A DNA stretch of 64,000 nt. It comes from Flaccisagitta enflata. Lineage: Eukaryota; Chaetognatha; Sagittoidea; Aphragmophora. Both the position numbers and the translations under genes were made by a program. The stretch spans positions 56,048,001-56,112,000 of the forward strand of contig OZ231126.1 of NCBI GenBank assembly GCA_965153355.1, written 5' to 3'. The notes beneath the pieces were generated by a model. It had not been told where the DNA came from. It saw only the letters and a program-made list of their open reading frames with translations, and searched no databases. This document shows, in pieces, positions 50,622-64,000 of the stretch. Within the stretch, counting starts at the first letter, position 1. Every line of letters starts with the position of its first letter.

Positions 50622-52166
50622 TTATCTTGCAGCTGCTGCTAACTTCAAGGCCAGCGTCCTCCTGCCTCTGCCTCTGCGCATCGCCTCGCTAGCATCACCT
50701 CCGCTTCCGGCTGTGTTGAAGACTTTTTCCTCTTGATGGGGAAGGCCAGTCTCCCTTCTAGCAGAATCAATCTGCTTCTCGAAGATCACTTCCGGTGCGG
50801 TAGGGAGAATCGTTGCTGCTGGGGTTTGGTGATGCTGATCCTGATGCTGTTGCTGTTGTTGAAGCCGTTGCTGCTGCCACTGTTGATGTTGAAGCTGCTG
50901 TTGCTGGTCAGGATACTGTTGCTGTTCATTCTGCTGCTGCAGTTGACGCTGACGTTGTCCTTGCTGCTGCTGCTGCTCCAACTGTTGCTGCTGCTGCATC
51001 GGCTGCTTGACGGACGTTTCCACTGACTGCACATGATGTTGCTGTAAGTTCGAGTTGAACAATCCCGGATTGAAATTTCTGAAGATAGATCGACGGTCTT
51101 TTGGCGGATGCTGCGGCTGCTGCTTGTCCAGCTCAGACAATTGTCTAAGCTTCACATCCCGCTGCTCTAAAGCTCCACCAATGCCGCCGTCGTTCAGGCT
51201 ATTCCAGTGCTTTCGTTGCATTTCTGCCGCATTGTTGAATACTCCCGCTCTTCTATCTTCATCTCGTTGCTGCTGTTGGCGAAAGTTACACATTCTGTCG
51301 TATAACTCTTTGTCTTCTTGTGATGAGCTTCGCTGTTGGAATCCCAATGGCACCGCGATCGGCGCCTTTGGAGCTGTTGCTGCACCACCACCTTCACCTT
51401 CAGCCATCATGCGCAGACGTTGTTCTGCAAGGCGTTGCTGTCTCTCTTCCTCTGTTTCTTCACTGACGTTCATGCTTTCGACAGGATGGTTATTTGACGC
51501 TGGAGGATCCACTACCACCGCTGGGATCGCGGCGGAAGGTTGCTGTTGCTGCTGCAGTTGCTGTTGCATACGTTCGTCTGCATTATTTTGCCGCTGTTGT
51601 TGTTGTTCATGCGGCTGCATGACCGGTTGATGTTGTTGCAGCCCTTGTTGTTGTTGCTGTTGTTGCTGCTGCTGCTGCTCGTGTTGTTGCTGTTGTTGAA
51701 CCACATGTTGCAAAATTTGACGTTGTTGTTGGTCTTGTTGACGAAATTGTTGAAGTTGCTGCAACTGCTGCTGCTGCAACAGCTCTTGCTGCTGCCGTTG
51801 AGCTGTCGTTTGCTGCTGCTCCTGTGGTCGGTGGAGTTGACGTTGCTGTTGGAGTTGCTGCTGCTGCATCTGCAATTGATGCTGCTGCTGTTGCTCCTGT
51901 TGCTGTCGCTGCTCCTCCTCCCGTTGTTGCTGCTGCATATCATCTATCAGCCGCCGGCCTTGTCGCATTTCCTCCTCCAACTGCCTACCCCATCTGTCTC
52001 TCTCCGCACTCCTGTTGACGAAACGCCGCCTTGCCCTCTCCTGCGGCGTCAGTCCGTTGATGATCCCACGACCTCTTGCGAGAGCATCGGCGTCGTCGAG
52101 ATCCGCAAGCATGTCGTCAGCTTGCTCCGTCGGAGACGCACGCGCAGGTTCAATTTCCGAGACCAA
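50622..52166 (-). CDS. Glutamine-rich gag segment
   Basis: This 514-residue open frame has very long Gln runs coded by mixed CAG and CAA, with interspersed E, R, H and L. Its start (residues 1-80) is acidic and then basic without repeats. The mixed codons and the uninterrupted frame argue against simple slippage alone. The function is unknown; coiled-coil assembly is a guess. Confidence 0.6.
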   Translation of the reverse strand: MVSEIEPARASPTEQADDMLADLDDADALARGRGIINGLTPQERARRRFVNRSAERDRWGRQLEEEMRQGRRLIDDMQQQQREEEQRQQQEQQQQHQLQMQQQQLQQQRQLHRPQEQQQTTAQRQQQELLQQQQLQQLQQFRQQDQQQRQILQHVVQQQQQHEQQQQQQQQQQQGLQQHQPVMQPHEQQQQRQNNADERMQQQLQQQQQPSAAIPAVVVDPPASNNHPVESMNVSEETEEERQQRLAEQRLRMMAEGEGGGAATAPKAPIAVPLGFQQRSSSQEDKELYDRMCNFRQQQQRDEDRRAGVFNNAAEMQRKHWNSLNDGGIGGALEQRDVKLRQLSELDKQQPQHPPKDRRSIFRNFNPGLFNSNLQQHHVQSVETSVKQPMQQQQQLEQQQQQGQRQRQLQQQNEQQQYPDQQQQLQHQQWQQQRLQQQQQHQDQHHQTPAATILPTAPEVIFEKQIDSARRETGLPHQEEKVFNTAGSGGDASEAMRRGRGRRTLALKLAAAAR

Positions 52167-52217
52167 ATCCGATACCCATTGATTGACGGCATCTCCTCTC
52201 TTGGATCGAAGGCAGAT

Positions 52218-52843
52218 TTAAAAATTGGCCGCCAGTTGAGATTGCGCACCATGTCGCGGGACCGGAAGTGGTAGATACTCTGATCCGTCGGGGTTTGGCG
52301 AAGACGTTCGCATCCTTGGTGTTGGAGCGCCAGTCACATTGTCACGGGCGGCATGAGTATCAGTTGGGAGACTATTCCATGAGAATTCGTTGACGGGTCT
52401 TTTACGATTCCCAATGTCATTGTGCATTGCGTTAACGATGTCGGCGGTGGAAGGAAAACCCTCTGGATAGTTTTCACGATCAAGAAACGCATGGAGTTCC
52501 ATTCGCCGGATTCGACGCAGAGTGACGCCGCGAATCGAAGAGGGTCGCCGGGCATCGAGTCGAGCGCCATTTGCCTTGCGTACGATATAAAGTCGTAGAC
52601 CATGTCCCGACGTCCGTGTCGAGCGCCATCTGATTCACAGGCGGCGGCGTCGGAATCATTCGTCCCTTCGGCGCAAGTAGCAACGGCGTCGAAAAGGCGC
52701 CAGCATCCTTCCATCTCCGCCGTGATGTCGTTTCTCATCGCGCGCAAACGATCCGACCTCGGACACTGATTCAAACCGAAGTGAGATACACGAGAGGACG
52801 TTGAAGCGGTCGAGACGGTGTCGTCGTTACGCGCGGCTGCCAT
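52218..52843 (-). pseudogene. Gag N-terminal region
   Basis: The first ATG after the 5' LTR (52843, 64 bp past the LTR) opens a 169-codon frame. The likely continuation lies in another frame from about 52502 (MELHAFLDRENYPEGF), so a shift lies near 52500. No family recognised beyond its position. Confidence 0.6.
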
Positions 52844-52906
52844 TGTCCAATTTCGCTTTCGGAGGTCGAAGATGGAAAGAATCGAGTCGTTTTTAAATTT
52901 TTGAAA

Positions 52907-53822
52907 TATAAATTACGCCCACGAGTTTCAACTGGCACTGTCTATGAGCGTCTATCTGACTGACGACTTGTGGTGAAAGAAAGTTGGCCGAATTGGAAAA
53001 TAGGAAGGCGATCGTCTCGTTTATTCCATAAAAATTTCAACAACTGAAGAGAGGGGGAAAAATGAAAGGGAAAGTGGGCGTTAATTTTGATCAGCAAACG
53101 CAAAAGATAACATGAAATCGAGACAGGACACAATAAAGGACAGAAACAGCACATGACAACATGTTCATCTTCTTCAGAGCCCATGCCACCTGATAATACC
53201 TGCCCCTGCCCCGGCCTATCCCATTAGATTCATCCATATCATCCCCATAGTAAGCTGATCGGGCAAGCGATAAAAACCATACTAAAATCCGGCGATAAAA
53301 ATGCAAAAGGGCAAAAGACAAAAATAACAGACCGGAAGACAAGATAAAAACAACGTTAATAAAAGCAAAGACGCGTCTATAAAACTTACTTTTAGGCCCA
53401 CTTTCGTTGGTTTCAACCCACAGTCTGTCGAAGTCAAATTAACGTTAATTGTCCGTTCATAAGTTTATCTGCAATAAAAAGATGAGAGATTATTGAAATT
53501 AGTAAATTCCAAGGGCACATTCAATCAATCACGAAAAATCAATCAATCACTTCAGGAAGCAATGCCGCAAATAAATAAAATCAATCAATCCAAAAATTGG
53601 ATGATACGAAAGACGAGTTACGTATGTATGCCTACGTAATAAAAACAAATGGCACAAAATACAAGGCGCAACCATATGGTTACCCATCTAGCGTTCAATA
53701 TAAAAAATGGCGAGAAACAAAAGACGCTGGCATTGAATAATAGAGAAAGAAGAAAAGCCAAAGCACGCAAAAGAAACAAAAGCACGCATACTTAAGAAAC
53801 GGACGGACATACATTTCTAACA
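52907..53822 (-). repeat. 5' LTR of the BEL/Pao element
   Basis: 916 bp. The first 335 bp on the plus strand (to about 53251) differ from the other LTR by about one base. The next 300 bp differ at many places, mostly by short insertions of the ATA/GATA type. An 80-codon frame (52942-53184) is present in both LTRs. Confidence 0.9.
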
Positions 53823-53888
53823 CACGTGATTTACGTAACTTATAAGCTAGTATTATAACCATAATCTAAATTTTGCCATGTTGTTATG

Positions 53889-54719
53889 AAAAAAAAAACA
53901 AAAAAAAAAAAAAGACAAACTTAAGTCGTGGTTAAAGATGGTGAATGTGGGATAATTCTTAATTCCCTCCCCCTTCCCATTGATTTTTACCCCGCTCTTC
54001 TCTTAAGCTTACCCCGCGCGCAACTTTAAAAAAAAGCCCCTCTGATACCGCCTCTCTTTCTCGAGTGAGCAGAAATTTTACGAGCTGCATATAAAAACAG
54101 TTAAATCAGCATTTTCTTTCACTTTCTGAGAGAACCGTAAAATATACGGCTCACTTTAAGACTTGACAAAACCCCTGAGTTGGTTGATGGTGAGATGAAG
54201 AGAGAGAGATAGAGAGTGTGGAATTAGGGGAGGATGGTGAAAGCGGCTTGACGTGCAAATAAGGCCTATAACCGCTGCGAGTGGGAAAGGGCAATAGGCT
54301 ATGAGTATTTTGGTATGGGTATCTTGGTTGTTGGGCAAGGGTAGTGAAGATCCGAAAAAAATAACTAGCATTGTGTTACTAACTGATCAACCAATCGATG
54401 TACAGAGACAGGCAGACGGACCGATGGACTGACAAAGCGACGTTTAGAAGACTTGTACGCGAATGAAAAGTTGTATAGGGGAGGTAAAAGAGGAGGAGAA
54501 GGCATCTAGGGAGAGGATGAGGAAAAGAGGAAAAAGAAAAAAAAAAAGGAAAAAGAAAAAAGAAAAAACGGGAAGAAATGAGAGGCGATGAAAGAAAATG
54601 AGGCGAGAAAAGATGAAGAAGTGTTAAGATATGAACCTTTTAGCTAAGAGCGCGAGCCTTGAGCCCAAGAAAACCGCCAGCAAAATACAGAATGCCATCG
54701 CTGAAGGTTGACACGCTTC

Positions 54720-54720
<1 letters not shown>
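53889..54720. other. No feature recognised
   Basis: A-rich tract followed by mixed sequence. Only short unsupported frames. Confidence 0.5.
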
Positions 54721-54721
<1 letters not shown>

Positions 54722-54805
<84 letters not shown>

Positions 54806-54917
54806 CTCTCTCTCTCTCTCTCTCTTCTCTTTCTTTATCTCTGTTTTCTTCCAATTATCACCAGAGAGAAACGCGCGAGTTTCCTCGTCCCTCCCTTGGC
54901 TTGTTTCCTGGTTGAGA

Positions 54918-55016
<99 letters not shown>

Positions 55017-55035
55017 ACACACACACACACAGGTT
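54722..55035. repeat. (CT)n / unique / (GA)n inverted array pair
   Basis: (CT)n at about 54722-54835 and (GA)n at about 54919-55013, with (CA)n after it. The arms are complementary with an 85-bp spacer. Confidence 0.9.
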
Positions 55036-55252
55036 GATAGACAGAGATAGACACAAAGAGACACAGAGACAGTCAGACAATGCCGGAAAGAGCAAGTAAG
55101 AAAGTGGGAATTACGTCTTCAAAAGATAATTTGGAAGTGAGATGATGGGAGGCCAAAAGGTTCGCGCAAAATGGAGAACAATTTCGGAAGTTTGAAGGAA
55201 ATTTTGGAAGGAAGAACCGAGACTTGCTCCCCAAAATAAAGAGGAAAAAAAA

Positions 55253-55781
<529 letters not shown>

Positions 55782-55920
55782 CTCAGATTCTTGCTTTCCT
55801 TTTTCCCATTTCCAGTGATTATGGGAGAATTAAGCTCTGAGTTTCCCCAACAATTTAGACGAGTTCCTCTGCCTTTTTTGCCTAGAATCCGGGCCAAGGG
55901 TGGTGAGGAGGTGAAAACGG

Positions 55921-56044
55921 AGAAGAAGGAGGAGAAGAAGAAGAAGAAGAAGAAGAAGAAGAAGAAGAAGAAGAAGAAGAAGAAGAAGAAGAAGAAGAAG
56001 AAGAAGAAGAAGAAGAAGAAGAAGAAGAAGAAGAAGAAGAAAAA
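55921..56044. repeat. (GAA)n microsatellite
   Basis: About 120 bp of pure trinucleotide repeat. Confidence 0.95.
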
Positions 56045-56247
56045 GATTAAGCACAAGAAGTAAAGGATGTGAATGGAGGAGCGAAAAAAAAGTAAAAGGA
56101 ATTTGTAATGATACTATACCCGGCGTCTTTATCATTGGAACTTTGAAATTGCTAAGTTATCATATATGCTGGCAACGCAAAGGAAAATCATGTAAATGAG
56201 CTAAACAAAAAACTAGAGGGGCTAAAGCTAAAGGGGCTAAAGGGGTA

Positions 56248-56906
56248 ACAGGTCTCACAAAATTAGGCGGAAAGAGATAAAAACTCGTTGAAAAGAGGGT
56301 TAGAAATGGAGATATAAGCAATCAAAGCGATGTATATCACTAATTTGTTTTCATTTCATAAACATAATGCAAAAAATGCCCAAAAAAGTAAACGGCTATC
56401 CCCCAATGAACCTAAATATGGTGATAAGTGAAAGGACTGAAAGGTAACCAAATTAGGGGTTGACTTGCTCTTCTATTGTTGATACTCGACTTCACCTACA
56501 ATTCATCAGCTATTGTCAACTTACGCATCTTTCTTTCTTTGTGATTGACTCTCCTGCATCCACCAACTGCATTACATGAAAAATGAATTTTTTTTGCATT
56601 CCATCTTCTTAACATAACGAACGGAAAACGTCTTACACTTTGCTTCTATTTTTTTGTAAAACTCAGCAATAATCGGACACCTCACTTTCAGCAAAACACC
56701 TTACAGTCCCTCCATCTCGCCCTTCAGGCGGGAAAGTCGCCAATATTGCATTGCTACGCCAAAGTACTAGGTCTTAGCTATCTCCATGTCAAGTAAGTTC
56801 TAGGTCTTAACTATCTCCATGTCAAATTTCATCATGCTGAGGGCACTATTACTATCTTTGACTGTATTGATCATTTTACTTTTCCGCCTAATTATGTGAG
56901 ACCTGT
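56248..56906. mobile_element. TA-flanked MITE, ACAGGTCTCACA family
   Basis: This 659-bp element has inverted ends ACAGGTCTCACA followed by AATTAGGCGGAAA, flanked by TA on both sides. It contains a direct repeat of about 25 bp (CTAGGTCTTARCTATCTCC) near 56767 and 56800. No empty site is available in the window. Confidence 0.75.
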
Positions 56907-57339
56907 TAGTGAGAGAAAGGAGAAGAAGATGAAAAAGAAAGAGACCAGAAGGCTGCGAAGTAGAGACAGAGAATCTAGAATGACTCTCCACGTTCAACAG
57001 AGGAGAAGAAGAAAGAGAAAGTTTTCGCCCGTCTTACTTCATTTAAAACCCATCTTCTTTCAGTAATGACATTTTGAGAACACTCTTTCAACAAAAGCGG
57101 GGCTCCTGTCTTTGACTTTGCTCTTTCTCTTTTATTTTCTCGGGCCATTTGTCGTTTCGTTGTCCCAAAACCTCTTTATGCACTCCCCCAACTGGCTGGC
57201 ACTTCTCCATTTCTGTCCTCTTCCATGATCGAAAGTGTAGTTGCACACCCAAGGTCTCGCCATCTCGAGCATTTTTTTATTCATTTTTTCTATTCATCAG
57301 TCTCAATGTATCTATTTCTCACTGTGTTTGTGTTTCTGC

Positions 57340-57342
57340 CTG

Positions 57343-57387
<45 letters not shown>

Positions 57388-57400
57388 CTGTCTGTCTCTA

Positions 57401-57462
<62 letters not shown>
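57340..57462. repeat. (CTGT)n then (CT)n
   Basis: Compound array. 56907-57340 and 57463-57894 around it hold no recognised gene. Confidence 0.9.
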
Positions 57463-57463
<1 letters not shown>

Positions 57464-57894
57464 CTTTCTTCTTGTATCGTCCCCAGGGACCTTCACGATA
57501 ATTGCTTCTTTGCTTTTTGTCCTCGGTTGAAGCGTATAAGCTTCCGTGCGCACATCAAACTGCGTGTGCAACATCTAACTGTGTGTGCATCAACGCCTGC
57601 AACGCGTTATTCGCACACGACTGACACGAGCAACATAGAAAGCTACAACTTTTTGTTGTTTTGGTTGAATTCAACAGAAGCAACGATCTTGCGAATCAAC
57701 TTTTAAATCCCATCTTTAGAAAAAAAAAAGTGATTGTCAAACTGTATTTTGAAAAAAAGTTGAAACGACAGCATCCTTACATTTAGTTTCCGATTTTTAA
57801 TTCAAAATTATAAGCTGAAGCATGATGACAGCGGGATGCGGAAGTTCTGAGGGTTGGGGATGCGATTCTGTGATAGCAAATGAAGTTCTACGTT

Positions 57895-58035
57895 GGATAC
57901 AATTCTGCGTCGGCAGACAAAATTTCTTGCGTCGACAAGACGAGACTCCTGCGCTGCGTCGACAGACGAAATTCCTGCGTCGACAAACGAAATTCCTGCG
58001 TCGACAGACGAAATTTCAGTATCGGCAGACGCGAC
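57895..58035. repeat. 21-bp minisatellite
   Basis: About six units of GCGTCGACAGACGAAATTCC(T), the outer ones diverged. It is open in several frames because the unit is a multiple of three. Confidence 0.85.
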
Positions 58036-58142
58036 GTGTCTTTTCACGCCGCCGATCAATTTTTTATCCGGCGAAATTATTTAAGTCAAAGCAAAAAATT
58101 AAGTCACGAATCCTCAAGACTAGCATCGCCTGCAGGCGGTGC

Positions 58143-58143
<1 letters not shown>

Positions 58144-58230
<87 letters not shown>

Positions 58231-58325
58231 GGGGGTGAAAATGATGGCTCGATTCTCGAGGATGAATAAATCCGATTATCATGATCAAGATGATGACGAC
58301 GATGAAGATGAATAGGTTTTGCATC

Positions 58326-58382
<57 letters not shown>

Positions 58383-58393
58383 GTGATGATGAC

Positions 58394-58436
<43 letters not shown>

Positions 58437-58519
58437 GTGATGATTATGATGATGATGATGATGATGATGATGATTATGATGATGATGATGATAATGATGA
58501 TGATTATGATGATGATGAC

Positions 58520-58602
<83 letters not shown>
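58144..58602. repeat. (GA)n, then (GAT)n array
   Basis: (GA)n at 58144-58228 and about 280 bp of (GAT)n with a few GAC and TAT interruptions at 58322-58602. Confidence 0.95.
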
Positions 58603-59066
58603 CAATATTTGCGACTTATGATTAACTTGTGTGAAACACTTATACCTTGAGGGAAAGGGTAACGAACAAAGCACATGAATTTATGAAGTACGCAAACGAT
58701 TTCGTCATAGAGGATGTCTCAATTTGCAATATCGTGAACATCGGTTCAATTTGTCGTGTCGAGATAACTCAATTCGCAACACTGTCAAATTCTGTCATCG
58801 ACACCAATTAATAATGATCATTTCGCGCAAACTGAAAAGAGCATGGAAGATGAGACGTAAAGACGACGACGATGATGATAACGACGACGGCGACGACGAC
58901 GATGAAGACGATGAAGACGAAAACAAGGAATGTGGTGACAGCTTCCTTAAAATCAGATTAAGAGCTCGATGATGAAAGAGACTTGACGATGTACCGTTTC
59001 ACCGCCGCCCTCCTGCCATGCCTCATCATGTCAGGCACAGAAGGAGGCTACCACCACACACGCGAG

Positions 59067-59121
<55 letters not shown>

Positions 59122-59916
59122 GCAGATCTCATTATACAATTTGCGGCGTTTCAAGCCTGCATAATCTTCCATCGCTTATTTTGCCGCACGGAAGCGACAC
59201 ACACACAGAAAAGAAGAGAGAGAGAAAAACAAGAAAGAAAAAAAAAAGAAGAAAGGGATAGAAAGTTAGTGATAAACAGCGAAATCGCAAACAGATGAAG
59301 ACATAAACTCAACTCCCAAACACATAACAACTAACAAAAAGAAAAATTAATGCCTGTGACAGGCGTCAAAGTCAGTGTCGTAAGCAAAGGAAGTTGTTGT
59401 GAGTAAAACCGGTGGACACACAAGGACCATTACCCAGCCAGATATCAAGAGAATGCGGCAAGAAACATTCGCGGTACGACTCTGAAAATACCAGAGAACC
59501 CAAACACAAACGTACAGCAATAGGTGAAGACCAACAAGGTGAAGACTTAGAACAAGTGCTGAGCGTAGGAATGTTTTGGATTGAGCAATTTAATCTCCTT
59601 CTGAATGACAAGGGCCTTGGCCGGTCTTGCCTTAACTCTTTAATTGTTCAGTGAATCATTTGAATTTGATTGTGACTCATGGAATGAAGATATTTATCAA
59701 AACAAGGTTTGAAGATGAATCCAAGGGAAAAAGAGGGGGGGAGAGAATCAAGAGGTAGGAGAGAGCCTTGTGTTACAGAGAAAGCCGTGTTGAGGTCAAC
59801 GCTTGATCATCATTCCTAATTTACGGTTATGGCAAATGGGCCTCCGAAGCCTCAATGCCGAAATCCACAATTCCTCCCTTTTTTAAGCGAAGAAGATCTT
59901 TTTTATGAGAGGCGAT
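58603..59916. other. Non-coding, (CT)n at 59069-59120
   Basis: A frame at 59412-59654 (80 codons) is not repetitive but resembles nothing I know and has no supporting splice or codon signal. Confidence 0.45.
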
Positions 59917-60253
59917 TCGGAAGAAGAAGAAGAAGAGGAAGAAGAAGAAGAGGAAGAGGAAGAAGAAGAAGAAGACGGAGAAGAAGAAGAAGAAGAAGAA
60001 GAAGAAGAAGAAGAAGAAGAAGAAGAAGACGAAGAACAAGAAGAAGGAGAAGAAGAAGAAGAAGAAGAAGAAGAAGAAGAAGAAGAAGAAGAAGAAGAAG
60101 AAGAAGAAGAAGAGGAGGAAGAAGAGGAGGGAGAAGAAGGGAAGGAAAAATGATCAAGAGGAGGAGGAAAAGAAATAAAGGTTCACGACCTCAGGTCACG
60201 ACCATTCTAGCAGGGTCATGGACTTGTGGTAGATGCTATTGTCGACCTTGTAG

Positions 60254-60343
<90 letters not shown>
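59917..60343. repeat. (GAA)n, spacer, (TTG)n
   Basis: (GAA)n with GGA variants at 59917-60150 and (TTG)n at 60250-60343. Confidence 0.95.

Positions 60344-64000
<3,657 letters not shown>

Larger units (their letters stand above)
40649..53822 (-). mobile_element. BEL/Pao LTR retrotransposon, 13.2 kb, both LTRs
   Basis: Two similar LTRs (40649-41549 and 52907-53822) enclose gag-like, protease, reverse transcriptase, RNase H and integrase regions in that order on the minus strand. The order and motifs (YVDD, Pao peptidase A17 region, integrase with GGVWE and a DUF5641 tail) place it in BEL/Pao. The host sequence CACGT (40644-40648 and 53823-53827) is duplicated at the ends, and unit 1 shows the empty site at about 33586-33590. 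At 13.2 kb it is longer than most BEL/Pao elements because of a Q-rich gag region and an extra 3' region. Several frameshifts break the frames, so this copy is unlikely to be autonomous unless the shifts are assembly errors. No primer-binding site was recognised. Confidence 0.93.

Noticed and set aside
42400-52274. Plus-strand frames across the LTR element
   Set aside because: Shadows of the minus-strand gag and pol frames; no motifs on the plus strand.
52850-52906. Primer-binding site next to the 5' LTR
   Set aside because: The bases after the LTR (TTTCAAAAATTT) match no tRNA 3' end that I recognise.
57895-58035. CRISPR or coding repeat
   Set aside because: Head-to-tail 21-bp minisatellite with no spacers and no flanking gene.
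59412-59654. Possible short gene
   Set aside because: Open on both strands with no recognisable motif, splice signal or second copy.

Overview
The window is animal nuclear DNA, very rich in microsatellites. Three observations support this. A homeobox gene of the MNX (HB9/extra-extra) class is split by introns with good splice sites. Two BEL/Pao retroelements are present, a group known only from metazoans. Very long (GA)n, (CT)n, (GT)n, (GAA)n, (TTG)n and (GACA)n arrays recur every 1-3 kb. The homeodomain sequence is closest in memory to ecdysozoan MNX proteins, and this array density is known from decapod crustaceans such as penaeid shrimps. A crustacean or other ecdysozoan is therefore my best guess, not a demonstrated assignment. 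No bacterial genes, rRNA, tRNA or CRISPR were found. Most long open frames are translations of repeats.

Layout. 1-6449 (A1) is a repeat-rich block that recurs at 19556-24889 (A2). 6450-19555 holds a BEL/Pao integrase fragment, nested small transposons, and the last two recognised exons of the MNX gene on the minus strand (18429-18557 and 17342-18175). 25404-33645 (unit 1) and 33646-53888 (unit 2) are a tandem duplication. Each unit carries an intact copy of the MNX exon encoding homeodomain helices 1-2 (27692-27849 and 35864-36021). Unit 2 contains a 13.2-kb LTR retrotransposon of BEL/Pao type (40649-53822, minus strand). From 53889 to 64000 I find no gene, only microsatellites, one TA-flanked transposon and a minisatellite.

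The paired blocks are useful because each shows an empty site for insertions in the other. Nine insertion/deletion differences can be read, and target-site duplications are visible for several: TA, TAA, TATT and the LTR element's CACGT. These define at least six families of small non-autonomous elements, including two that insert inside T runs and carry internal tandem repeats (Helentron-like by structure). The duplications may be real, or they may be two haplotypes placed end to end by an assembler; the sequence alone does not decide.

Only the MNX gene looks like a host protein gene. Its 5' exon or exons were not found. The retroelement reading frames are broken by several frameshifts.
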